Assembly: GCA_903861125.1 (NCBI GenBank)
Contig: CAIOTF010000009.1
Span: forward strand, 39,048 to 103,047
Reading direction: 5' to 3'
DNA length: 64,000 bases
Source: an uncultured Ignavibacteriota bacterium
GTDB lineage: Bacteria; Bacteroidota; Ignavibacteria; UBA10030; UBA8401
A program made the translations under genes and the position numbers. Each line of letters starts with the position of its first letter. Positions within the stretch are counted from its first letter, which is position 1. Under the pieces are notes generated by a model. The model was given only the letters and a program-made list of their open reading frames with translations. It ran no database searches and was not told the DNA's origin. This document shows positions 1-9,018 of this stretch, piece by piece.

Positions 1-1072
1 TATGTCCTTCCGCACGCGTGCTCTGATCCCATGGATTGTACGCTATGAAATATTTCGTTCCATTCTTGTGCGCGAACTCGGCTTGACGCCGTAATTCTTT
101 CACTCCGCCGGGAAGATCCCGGTACATGTCCCATTGATTTCGTTCGTCAAGACCTAAGCGCGGCCATGTCGGCCAGATCATGAACGTTTCCCAATTTCCA
201 ATGAGCGCGTCATACTTCGTAAGAAATTCGTCGAAATGATACTTTCCTTCTTTCGCATTATAGTACTGATCATCCCAAGCGAACTGCAGCATCATCAGAT
301 AACTGCTCCGTACCCAAGCAAGGTCTTTCCGTTCGAACAATGAATTATCAAATTTTTCCAGATCATAGATCCAACGGTCTCTGAACATCAGTCTCAATCC
401 GTTTTGCCAATCGCCGTCATGTTCATCAACAAACATATCGTATTGAACGGAACCATTCACATCAAGCATTGTAAGAAACCGACGCCCCTCGGCATTGTTC
501 GTATTTGTGCGTCGTGCGATCGCCGTCAACGATTTTGATGAAGTAATTTTTACATCACTGAATCCCAGTTCCCATGCATTATCGGGAAGAATCACACCGA
601 CAGCGCCGACTCCCGGACGAAACAGTTTCGATCTGCTGAGTCTGAGATTTGGTGTGGCCGGTCCGGCCGCCTTAATAAAGACATGTTCATTACCCTCTCC
701 GAGCGGAACGATACCGGATATTTTTTGTTTTTGCGCTGTCGTATTGAGGAATGTAACTGTTGCCTTCCATCCCCGGTTGAAATTCTTTTCGATCTTCACA
801 GAACCTGCTATCCCTTTGCTTGATGTCCAACGGATGCTGTCCCCTTCAACTACTGCATTCACGCTCAGTGATGTGATCACTGTATCATTCAATTCGAATG
901 AAAAAAGCGGAAGGGTATCTTTGCCGGAAATACCGGCACCGCTCCGGGACGTGTATCCGGTTACCCCGAGTCCTTTTACCGTAGTCAATTCTACCGAAGA
1001 AATAAATTGAGCAATGCTCACGGTTGAAACAGTAAAACATAATATGGCTGATAATACGATTTTCTTGAACAT
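1..1072 (-). CDS. Partial secreted glycoside-hydrolase-like protein (N-terminal 357 residues)
   Basis: The reading frame starts at the ATG at 1072 and stays open to the left edge, so the C-terminus is missing. A GAGGA ribosome-binding site lies just upstream of the ATG. Residues 1-21 form a signal peptide (MFKKIVLSAIL...SIAQ). About 200 beta-rich residues follow, then what looks like the start of a TIM barrel, with MIWPTWPRLG and YFIAYNPWDQST. This layout resembles alpha-galactosidase-like or DUF6259-type hydrolases, but no catalytic residue can be assigned from the fragment. It is last in a minus-strand run of three glycosidase genes, 24 bases after the preceding stop. The glycosidase call is inference from fold and neighbours. 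Confidence 0.6.
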   Translation of the reverse strand, partial: MFKKIVLSAILCFTVSTVSIAQFISSVELTTVKGLGVTGYTSRSGAGISGKDTLPLFSFELNDTVITSLSVNAVVEGDSIRWTSSKGIAGSVKIEKNFNRGWKATVTFLNTTAQKQKISGIVPLGEGNEHVFIKAAGPATPNLRLSRSKLFRPGVGAVGVILPDNAWELGFSDVKITSSKSLTAIARRTNTNNAEGRRFLTMLDVNGSVQYDMFVDEHDGDWQNGLRLMFRDRWIYDLEKFDNSLFERKDLAWVRSSYLMMLQFAWDDQYYNAKEGKYHFDEFLTKYDALIGNWETFMIWPTWPRLGLDERNQWDMYRDLPGGVKELRRQAEFAHKNGTKYFIAYNPWDQSTRAEGH

Positions 1073-1096
1073 AGATTCTGTCCTCAATGAATACAT

Positions 1097-3811
1097 TTAT
1101 TTTTTGTTTGATACGTCCAGCAGCATACGGCTGATCATACCGGCCCAGATATACGTTTTATGATATCCCGCCCATTGATCGTCTGGACTGTAAAATTCCC
1201 ACAGGTTATGATTTTTTTTCAACTCGGCAGACATGTTGGAAGCAACGCGCGATACCAGTTCTTTTGCTTCCGCTCGATAACCATAATCAATCAACGCACG
1301 CATAATAAAATAATCCCACTCGACCCACACCGGTCCGTTCCAATATCCCTTCGGATTATAGTATGGGTCATCGGCTGACAGCGATGGCACACCGTATTTT
1401 CTCCAGAATTTTTTAGGATCCGTAAGTTTTTCCATCAGCCTATCCGCTTTCTTTTTATCGGCGATGCCGGCCCACATTGGTAAAAATCCTATTATTTCCT
1501 GTCGTTTTAGATCATTATTGTTTTTGAATGAGAAAGTATGAGTCTTCTTATCGACATTATAATAGAATCCTGTCGAATCATCCCACATTGTTTCGTTGAT
1601 CTTTTTTGAACGTTCTTCTGCTCTTTGCAGCCATTCTTTGCTTTCACTTTTTTCTCCTAATTCTAAAGCCATTGCCGCCAGCGATTTTTCTTCCTGCACC
1701 AACATAGAGTTCAGATCGACCGCTTCATAATTGCTCGGATAACCAACTTCATCCCACACGGCCACACGCGCATCGCGGACAGATTCCAGAACAGCTTCGC
1801 CGCCCCATTCACATAATCCGTCTCCATCGCTATCGCGATTTTTCACATAATAATTGTAGAATGCTTTGCTAGATGCATACATTTCTTTAAGGAATGTTTT
1901 GTCCTTGCTGATCTTATAAACTTCCCAATTTTGCCAAGCATACCACGGAGCAGATGTTGTCAGCTGATTGTTTTCGGGAATTGTTTCGTCAAGAAATCCG
2001 CCGGTGCGATAATTGATATACCCGTCTTCCATTTGGCGTTCTCGATACACACGCTGTGAATTCATTGCACTCACATTGTCCATAAGCGCATACGAAAGCA
2101 TCGATAGGCTTTCGTGAAAAACCTGTCCACCGTGTCCCCAACCCCACTGAGGTTCACGCGAAAAAACATAATAATTGAATGAGCTTTTGCCTTCCGGCGG
2201 CAGCATCACCTGACGCATCATTGCAAACGATGTCCAGTACAGCAATGCCTGATCCGGATCCGTTAATTGAGGGACCGGTATAGCGCTGAATAGTTTTTCA
2301 TTGGCCTGTACAAATGGAGTCAGTTCCTGAGACATTAATTGCTGCAATTGCAATAGCAGCTTCGATTGATCTTCATCCGGTCTTTTAACACCACGGATAA
2401 TCCTAAAATGTGCGGTTGCGCCCGGGGCAATTTCAAATCGCTTGGATGCAGAAATGACACGCGAAAGATCTTTTGCGTCTCCTTTTACCTGACCGGGATA
2501 TTTAACGTCCGTGAGGAAATCGCTCCCTTCAATGTTATTCACTTCATTTGAATGCGTGCTCATATTTCCATTTGCATCAACGGCGGTGACAACATAGCCA
2601 TAGATTTTGTCCTCGGGAACATTTTTGTCGGTGAAAAAATAACGGTCGGCATTTTCTTCCTGTAATTCGTAGACGCCCCCTTTACGGTAATCTCTTCTGT
2701 ACACATTGTACCGCGTACCAGCATCACCTTTCCAATACAACCGTAATTCCGTTCCACTCCCCCAGATGTCGCGTTTAACTCCCTGTACCGATTTCGGCAA
2801 TACGACATCCGCGCACTGTGCATCCATCCGCACATTATTCCCTTTTGATGTATCAACCGTGCCACTGACAACCGTTTCCTGATTTGTCGCATTGCATTTA
2901 AGGATGATCGTAAACTGATCTCCTTGTTTAACAGGACCAAAATTCCCAAGTTCTATCCCATACAAAGCATATGCATTAATATTGCTTTCCGCACTTCCCC
3001 AGCGCGGAGCATTTTCGATAATCATTTTCCTGCGGTCATTATTCATGATCACCGTCATTGTTACATCGGACCGGTGATTACAGCGTTCCTTGTCTTTGTG
3101 GGTTATCCGACCCCACACGGTATAGACAGGGGATTTTTTAAACTCAATGTTCTGCGGAATTTCAACCGTTCCCCACTTGTAGCTGCGGAAGCTCGACATA
3201 CGTTCCGGCGTATTCGAATACAGGATGACATTATCAACATTGTCAACGTATGGAACACCGTGGCTCCGCACCCAATCATCCGGAAATTCTTCATGTGTAA
3301 ATGTTACAGCATTTTTATCTTTTTGAATTTGCACATTGCTGAACGCCCGGTTGCTGTTTTGGAAGAACGGAAGAAGATCGATCGATATTTTTTCTGTTTG
3401 TTCATTGGTGAGTGTAATATCTTGTATTGCAATGCGGGAACTATACGTAAGAAAAGTGACGTCAGTTCTTAGTTTTTCAAACGGATAAAAATAGTATTTC
3501 ACAAGATCAGGATACGACATGGTAATGACAGGTTCTTTCGTCATATCCTTTAATGTGTAAACATACTTTGTCCCTTTACGGAATGCTAATGACCAATCAC
3601 CGGCATTATCCGTCGTAAAATCAGCTCCCCGGGTAGAATCATACATCAAGAAATGATACCCCTCATCCAGAGTGAATTCCGATCTTTCCATTGCTGCCGC
3701 GTATGTAGTATAGAGAGGTGAATGTTTTGTAGCGTTAAGGTTGGAAAGGAACGGTTTTTGCTGTGACTGTAACACGGAAAAAATGATTAACAAAGAGACG
3801 AAATATTTCAT
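1097..3811 (-). CDS. Secreted GH63/MGH1-like (alpha/alpha)6-barrel glycosidase, no T9SS tag
   Basis: A 904-residue exported protein. Residues 1-16 are a signal peptide (MKYFVSLLIIFSVLQS). An N-terminal beta domain follows, then a fibronectin-III-like segment around 335-425 and a six-hairpin barrel from about 510 to the end. Barrel motifs typical of GH63/GH37-type inverting enzymes are seen: WGWGHGGQVFHES, RDSDGDGLCEWGG and YWNGPVWVEWDYF. The protein stops right after the barrel, without the sorting domain of its close paralogue at 30837-33914, so it is probably periplasmic. It lies 36 bases after the 794-residue glycosidase gene. The family acts on alpha-glucosides or alpha-mannosides; the substrate here is unknown. 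Confidence 0.8.
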   Translation of the reverse strand: MKYFVSLLIIFSVLQSQQKPFLSNLNATKHSPLYTTYAAAMERSEFTLDEGYHFLMYDSTRGADFTTDNAGDWSLAFRKGTKYVYTLKDMTKEPVITMSYPDLVKYYFYPFEKLRTDVTFLTYSSRIAIQDITLTNEQTEKISIDLLPFFQNSNRAFSNVQIQKDKNAVTFTHEEFPDDWVRSHGVPYVDNVDNVILYSNTPERMSSFRSYKWGTVEIPQNIEFKKSPVYTVWGRITHKDKERCNHRSDVTMTVIMNNDRRKMIIENAPRWGSAESNINAYALYGIELGNFGPVKQGDQFTIILKCNATNQETVVSGTVDTSKGNNVRMDAQCADVVLPKSVQGVKRDIWGSGTELRLYWKGDAGTRYNVYRRDYRKGGVYELQEENADRYFFTDKNVPEDKIYGYVVTAVDANGNMSTHSNEVNNIEGSDFLTDVKYPGQVKGDAKDLSRVISASKRFEIAPGATAHFRIIRGVKRPDEDQSKLLLQLQQLMSQELTPFVQANEKLFSAIPVPQLTDPDQALLYWTSFAMMRQVMLPPEGKSSFNYYVFSREPQWGWGHGGQVFHESLSMLSYALMDNVSAMNSQRVYRERQMEDGYINYRTGGFLDETIPENNQLTTSAPWYAWQNWEVYKISKDKTFLKEMYASSKAFYNYYVKNRDSDGDGLCEWGGEAVLESVRDARVAVWDEVGYPSNYEAVDLNSMLVQEEKSLAAMALELGEKSESKEWLQRAEERSKKINETMWDDSTGFYYNVDKKTHTFSFKNNNDLKRQEIIGFLPMWAGIADKKKADRLMEKLTDPKKFWRKYGVPSLSADDPYYNPKGYWNGPVWVEWDYFIMRALIDYGYRAEAKELVSRVASNMSAELKKNHNLWEFYSPDDQWAGYHKTYIWAGMISRMLLDVSNKK

Positions 3812-3847
3812 AATGCACCATTCCTTATATTTCTTGTAGTGGTATTC

Positions 3848-6232
3848 TTATTCGAACCGTACAACATATATATTTTCATTCTTCCCGGTAAATGATACCG
3901 TTGAAGAACGCGATTCCGTATTCTGCTCTGCTACGATTTTTCCCGCCGCATTGCGTACCGATACTTTGATCGGATCATATGACTGTCCTTGCACAAGCAC
4001 TGAGAGCATTCCCGTTGTCTTGACGGTGATAGTAACGGAAAAATTCAATTGCCGGTATTTCAAATTACGTATCGTGTATTGCTTTCCTTCTTTAAGAAGC
4101 ATTGTCGGCAATGCCGGCGAAAGGAAGAATTCGTTTCCACCGGTGCTCTCTTTTTCCCTAAAGCCGATGATATTCCGAATAATATTCATCGGAAGTGTTG
4201 CGCCCCATCCGTAATTTTCTGCGCCTCCGGGTATATTCTTCACGGGCCAATATTCGCTCGCTACACCAGGTAGTCGGTACGAAAACTCCGACTCATAAAA
4301 CAACACAGATCGGGAATCAATTCTCTTGTACACCCTGTCAGCTACCTGGGCAACAACGTCTGCGGCCAGTTTCTGTTTCTGTGCAAACCATGCCGCTTCA
4401 GCGAAGGTGAATATTGCCGGCGCCCATTCAATTCCTTTCTCAAATTTCTGCAGCATCGGACGGACTGCTCTCACCTGTTCTTCTGATGCAATTCCGCACG
4501 TCAGCGGCGATAACATTGTTACATCGTAGTGATTATCCAGTATGATCGGTTTTTTTGTCCTCGCATCAACATCGCGGAACCAATTATCCACCAGCATGTT
4601 TCGCGTATTCTTTATCCGCTGCTGAGAAAGTTTTTCCCAATACTGTAAGTCTTCTTTTTTGTTCAATACTCCCGCAAAATATTTCATAACCAACATCGCT
4701 TCAGCCATACTTGCTTCAACATCCACAGTGCGGACAAAATTGACAACGGCGGCTTCATTCTTTTCAGCGATCAGAAACCGGCGGGCACCGTCCTGTCCCG
4801 ATTCCCAGCTATTATTGCAATGCAGCCAACCCTCATTATCCGTGCGGTAGACTAACCACCACTCAATATACTCCTGCAGATGCGGATATAATTTCTCAAC
4901 CCATAACGTGTCGGCAGTAGCGAGATAAATATTTTTGATCATGCGAAACGGATATCCCCACATTGGCGCCGTGCCGCATTCCGAACCGTCGGACGAGATC
5001 ATGTTCATACTGCCGTCTTCACGGACGCACGGAATATTCGGCGCAAGGGCATCAGCAAATGTTCCGTAGATCACATCTTTTGCAAGTTCAGGGTTTTGAT
5101 ATGAAAGAGTCATCATATCGAAGCTCGTTTCACCGAGAACAAGCCGCGGCGAATGAACCTGCATCGCGTCCCATGGATGTTTAAAAATGCCGATCGGTTG
5201 ACGCACATTCATACGAAGCGTTTCAAAATCGTACACCCAGCCCCTTTTCCAATGCTCTTCCCAATCCCCTTCCAATACAGGACACTGTTTCCAAAAGGAA
5301 TCATCTTGTTCAAGCTGCTGAATTAGCACTGCACGGGAATCTTTGAGTGCAGTTTTAATTTCCTTTTTCGCCCACGCTTCATTCTTACTGCGAATTAAAC
5401 AGACTAGAAAAGATTTCTTCGTATGCGGCTGAAGCACTATTGAATACCGTTGTACACTTCGTATCGGTTCTGTTCCTGACACAAAATATTTATCGGTAGA
5501 CAAACTATCGGCGTCAATAATCCACTGCCGTTGTCTCTGTTCGGAATCTGTATATGTGTGTGACGCACTCCGCTGTGTTGCCCCCAAAACAAAAACATCT
5601 CCGCCGGCCCAGATCTTTTGTATTGAGCAATCATCAATAGAATCGTACGAGGCAGAAATTCCTTCGCCCCCCCACCATTTCGAATTCCCGATTTTATTGG
5701 TAAGAAGTGCATACACATCAATATTTTTTGAGACTGAGCCGGAATTTTCAATCTCTACAACTGCTGCGAGAGTATGCTCCTGAGGAAGAAAATATTTTAT
5801 ACTGAACGAGCACTCCATAAATGAACAATCATAGCTGACTACATTTTTTGTATGGTATGCTGAATATAATTCCGTGCCGTTCTTCCCGAAATCCTCTGTA
5901 GTGATGAAATTTTTTCCGTCAATGCGAATCGCAAAATTGAGCAGCGACAAATAATTAATATGTCCGCCGATTCCGCCGTATGACCCTTTAAAATCTGTGA
6001 ACCAAAAACCAAATCCCATCGGCGGAAACGAACGGATAACTCCGCTTCTGTTCATTACCATGCTATGATACGGATTGTCAATGTAGCCATTGGGCGTGTA
6101 GTGAGAACGAGGGAACGATTCAGGAAGGATGACCGCTGAAATATCGGCTGAATCGCGGTTACTTTTCCACCCGGCCTGCACCGGAATAAAGTACATCAGG
6201 ATTGTGAGGCAAACCAGGAAGACATAGTTCAT
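3848..6232 (-). CDS. Secreted six-hairpin glycosidase-like protein
   Basis: A 794-residue protein with a signal peptide (residues 1-20, MNYVFLVCLTILMYFIPVQA). An N-terminal beta-sandwich of about 300 residues is followed by an alpha-helical barrel. Conserved-looking barrel segments include WDAMQVHSPRLVLGETSFD, LHCNNSWESGQDGARRF and a late GGAENYGWGATLP segment. The C-terminal 80 residues are beta-rich and lack the NYPNPFNP motif. The architecture matches GH63/GH78/MGH1-like inverting glycosidases, but I cannot name a family with certainty. It is the first of three co-directional glycosidase genes and follows the PorV-like gene by 64 bases. Confidence 0.65.
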   Translation of the reverse strand: MNYVFLVCLTILMYFIPVQAGWKSNRDSADISAVILPESFPRSHYTPNGYIDNPYHSMVMNRSGVIRSFPPMGFGFWFTDFKGSYGGIGGHINYLSLLNFAIRIDGKNFITTEDFGKNGTELYSAYHTKNVVSYDCSFMECSFSIKYFLPQEHTLAAVVEIENSGSVSKNIDVYALLTNKIGNSKWWGGEGISASYDSIDDCSIQKIWAGGDVFVLGATQRSASHTYTDSEQRQRQWIIDADSLSTDKYFVSGTEPIRSVQRYSIVLQPHTKKSFLVCLIRSKNEAWAKKEIKTALKDSRAVLIQQLEQDDSFWKQCPVLEGDWEEHWKRGWVYDFETLRMNVRQPIGIFKHPWDAMQVHSPRLVLGETSFDMMTLSYQNPELAKDVIYGTFADALAPNIPCVREDGSMNMISSDGSECGTAPMWGYPFRMIKNIYLATADTLWVEKLYPHLQEYIEWWLVYRTDNEGWLHCNNSWESGQDGARRFLIAEKNEAAVVNFVRTVDVEASMAEAMLVMKYFAGVLNKKEDLQYWEKLSQQRIKNTRNMLVDNWFRDVDARTKKPIILDNHYDVTMLSPLTCGIASEEQVRAVRPMLQKFEKGIEWAPAIFTFAEAAWFAQKQKLAADVVAQVADRVYKRIDSRSVLFYESEFSYRLPGVASEYWPVKNIPGGAENYGWGATLPMNIIRNIIGFREKESTGGNEFFLSPALPTMLLKEGKQYTIRNLKYRQLNFSVTITVKTTGMLSVLVQGQSYDPIKVSVRNAAGKIVAEQNTESRSSTVSFTGKNENIYVVRFE

Positions 6233-6296
6233 TTTTATTTTCGTTTTGTATATCCGAGTTGTGCTTCAGCCAAGCAGCACGAAAGGTCAACTAGCA

Positions 6297-7217
6297 TTAA
6301 AGATTCAGGCCAAATCCCACGCGATGGGAAGCACCGAGCAGAAGATAATTGCTGTAGGAGTAATCAACACGTAATTCAGAACCAATAAGAGTTGTTCGGA
6401 CACCGCCCCCGAACGCAAAATTCGCCACAGCGTGATTGAGACGATATCCGCCCCGAAGGAAGAGCATATTCTGAAACTGCCACTCCATCCCAAGTTGAGC
6501 CTGCGGACGCCCCTCATTCGGTTTAGCGGCGGTAAAACACATGAGCACGGTTTGATCTTCCATTTCCAAAGCATTAATCCCAAAACCGAAAATAAAACTG
6601 GTCGGCAGCGGATATGATTCGTTAACATATTGAATGTTTGAACCGAAATTGATGATCTGCATGGCAAACCGGAAACCCCGGAAATCGGAAACATACTGAG
6701 CGGCAATATCAAGCGCCGCTGCATCAGCCGAAAAATCTTTGTACAGCGACATACGTATTAAACTGCCGGTCACACCAATGCTCACACGGTCTGTCAGGAA
6801 ACGCGAATACGTAAGACCAAAACGGTAGTTCCCCGCGTAGAATGTCTCCCCGGTCCCTTCCGGCTGCAGCGGCGTCGTCACTTTCATCTCGTCAGTATAT
6901 AAACCTGTAACAGAAACGCCTACTGCACCAAGATCGCCCAGATTCATCGAAACGGCCGCAAACTCATGATTGATCCCTGCAAACCAGCGATTATGGTTGA
7001 AAACAACATCTGTTCCTTTCACCCAAGCCAGCATTGCGGAATTATAATACGTTGCTTCTGCACCGTTCACCACAGCGATATATGCATCGCCCATTGCGGT
7101 TCCCCGCGGACTGACGCCGATCTTCAGAAATTGAGCATCCGTACTGCCGGGACGATCATACTGTGCAAGAAGAAGCACCGGAATGAATATCATCACACTA
7201 TAGATTGTACATTTCAT
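6297..7217 (-). CDS. PorV/PorQ-like outer-membrane beta-barrel protein
   Basis: A 306-residue protein starting at the ATG at 7217. The longer upstream frame would overlap the preceding gene, whereas this start leaves 16 bases, has an AG-rich ribosome site and gives a signal peptide (MKCTIYSVMIFIPVLLLAQ). The mature start carries the family pattern of PorV/UPF0164 proteins: FLKIGVSPRGTAMGDAYIA, then GAEATYYNSAMLAW. Alternating beta strands continue to the end. In type IX secretion PorV acts at the outer membrane as a shuttle for cargo. The gene directly follows a T9SS cargo and a TonB receptor, which suggests a dedicated paralogue for this locus rather than the core secretion gene; that is inference. 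Confidence 0.75.
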   Translation of the reverse strand: MKCTIYSVMIFIPVLLLAQYDRPGSTDAQFLKIGVSPRGTAMGDAYIAVVNGAEATYYNSAMLAWVKGTDVVFNHNRWFAGINHEFAAVSMNLGDLGAVGVSVTGLYTDEMKVTTPLQPEGTGETFYAGNYRFGLTYSRFLTDRVSIGVTGSLIRMSLYKDFSADAAALDIAAQYVSDFRGFRFAMQIINFGSNIQYVNESYPLPTSFIFGFGINALEMEDQTVLMCFTAAKPNEGRPQAQLGMEWQFQNMLFLRGGYRLNHAVANFAFGGGVRTTLIGSELRVDYSYSNYLLLGASHRVGFGLNL

Positions 7218-7233
7218 ATTCTTCTCACACCGC

Positions 7234-9000
7234 TTATTTAATAATGACAAATTTACCGGGCTGTACCTTACCGTTGATTTGGTCCTCAACGGTAAACAGG
7301 TAAATGCCACTTGATATTGCCTGACCTACTAATGACGTTAGATTCCAATTTTCATAGCCGATATTTTTATCATAATGCTCGATCTTATAAACAAGATCGC
7401 CGGCCAGCGTATAGATCTTTATTTCACATTTTTCAGGCAAGTTTACAAACTGAATTTTTCTATCCTGTTCCATCCATTGGCGTGAACCGGTCGGTCTTTC
7501 CCATGGCGGATCGTACGAATTGTACGCAATATCTCCGCGGTAGGGATTCGGCACAACATACACGCTGCCCACTGTTTTGGGAGGCACTGTACCGGGAATA
7601 ACCGTTAACGCCGTTGCTGAAGTACTGGTCTCCTGAGACGGAAAATTTATAGTGGTATCCGGTTTTGAATATGCTGTCACGGCAAAATAATATTCAACAT
7701 TATTCAATAGACCTTCTTCATCATATTCATACGTAGACAACCCCGTATTAGGAGGAATATTATCTTTAATGTCATATTGCGCCATTAATGTCCACGGCCC
7801 ATTCTTGCCTTTTGAACTTTTATAGATTCTATAACCTTCAAATGGATTCCTTATAGTATCGGAACGATTCGGATCATAATAGAGTTCGGGATTTTTTGTT
7901 GAATCTGCCGGAGGATACCATGAAAGATGGATCCCTTTGCTTCGTGGTTCAATCTTTACCGTTGGTGCCGGCGGCGGAGACGGAACTTTGAATTTTTTTG
8001 TCTTCATGAAATCCAGATACGTGGCATTATTCCGCGCCGCTCTCTCACCGTATCCGAACACCAACGCCATTTCAACATAAATTGTATCGCCGACATTCAT
8101 ATCGTACGGACCGAAGGAATACACAACGTGACCGCGGGACGCCTGATCTGTACGATCTTCCATAATCACGCCGCTGCTCATTGCCTGATACTTCAGCGGA
8201 TCATTATACGGCATATTTTCATGTTCGTAATATCCGAACGTATAGGACGGAGCCGGGCTTACCGGCGGCCAAACCCTGCACATAACCGGACTGATTGCAT
8301 TACCATCATCGCCGCTCGGAGCATCTTTCATTGTTACCATGTGCATCGTTCTATCATACATGAGAAGATCGTCGATATAATTAGCGGTATTGATGACACC
8401 AACTCCGGTGTGGAACCAAAAGCCGATATATGCTTTTTTTATCGGATGCTTTTTGGGTATGATCTTATATTTAAATAGAATGAATTCATCAACAGGCGTT
8501 GAACTCCACGCCGAACTCGCTTGAATGATCTCAATATTTTGCGGTGTGTGGTTTTCAATATTCGTTATGAAGTCATCGCTATAGTGGCAAACAAAATCCT
8601 GATCTGATAATCCTACGTAATTCGGCCAGTAAGGAATTTGTGCGGTATCTCCACGCGCAACACTCCAAATCGAATCCCCTCTACTATCCGTGGGGAAGAA
8701 TTCGTTGTAATAATGATCTTGTGTAACCGAAACAAGGGTATCACCATTCGGAGCTATCCCCCCTATCCAAACTCCACCCTGAATAAGATGTTCTTCATTA
8801 CTGTTGGGAGGAAATTCACTCATCACTAATCCCGGGTAGTTTGTCTGTGCTTTATTCATCGTACCCATGTTTGTCACTACCTGACGAACCTTGCCGACAT
8901 TATGCAACTTCCAGTCTAAACGGGTTTTTTGCGCCGCCACCGTATCTATCAATAGGATGGTGAACAGGATATAACCAATTAATATTTTTTTGTTTCCCAT
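7234..9000 (-). CDS. Secreted protein with FN3-like domain and T9SS-type sorting domain
   Basis: A 588-residue protein of unknown function with a signal peptide (MGNKKILIGYILFTILLIDTVAA). Residues 25-330 form a beta-rich region with GGVWIGGIAPNGDTLVSVTQ. A fibronectin-III-like domain lies around 345-465. The C-terminal 110 residues resemble a sorting domain: VYVVPNPYRG, a KIYTLAGDLVYKI strand and the ending GIYLFTVEDQ...KFVIIK. It sits 18 bases after the TonB receptor gene and 16 bases before the PorV-like gene, so the three are probably cotranscribed. A surface-exposed partner of the receptor is a reasonable guess. Confidence 0.65.
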   Translation of the reverse strand: MGNKKILIGYILFTILLIDTVAAQKTRLDWKLHNVGKVRQVVTNMGTMNKAQTNYPGLVMSEFPPNSNEEHLIQGGVWIGGIAPNGDTLVSVTQDHYYNEFFPTDSRGDSIWSVARGDTAQIPYWPNYVGLSDQDFVCHYSDDFITNIENHTPQNIEIIQASSAWSSTPVDEFILFKYKIIPKKHPIKKAYIGFWFHTGVGVINTANYIDDLLMYDRTMHMVTMKDAPSGDDGNAISPVMCRVWPPVSPAPSYTFGYYEHENMPYNDPLKYQAMSSGVIMEDRTDQASRGHVVYSFGPYDMNVGDTIYVEMALVFGYGERAARNNATYLDFMKTKKFKVPSPPPAPTVKIEPRSKGIHLSWYPPADSTKNPELYYDPNRSDTIRNPFEGYRIYKSSKGKNGPWTLMAQYDIKDNIPPNTGLSTYEYDEEGLLNNVEYYFAVTAYSKPDTTINFPSQETSTSATALTVIPGTVPPKTVGSVYVVPNPYRGDIAYNSYDPPWERPTGSRQWMEQDRKIQFVNLPEKCEIKIYTLAGDLVYKIEHYDKNIGYENWNLTSLVGQAISSGIYLFTVEDQINGKVQPGKFVIIK

Positions 9001-9018
9001 AACCCCTGCTTTTGAATA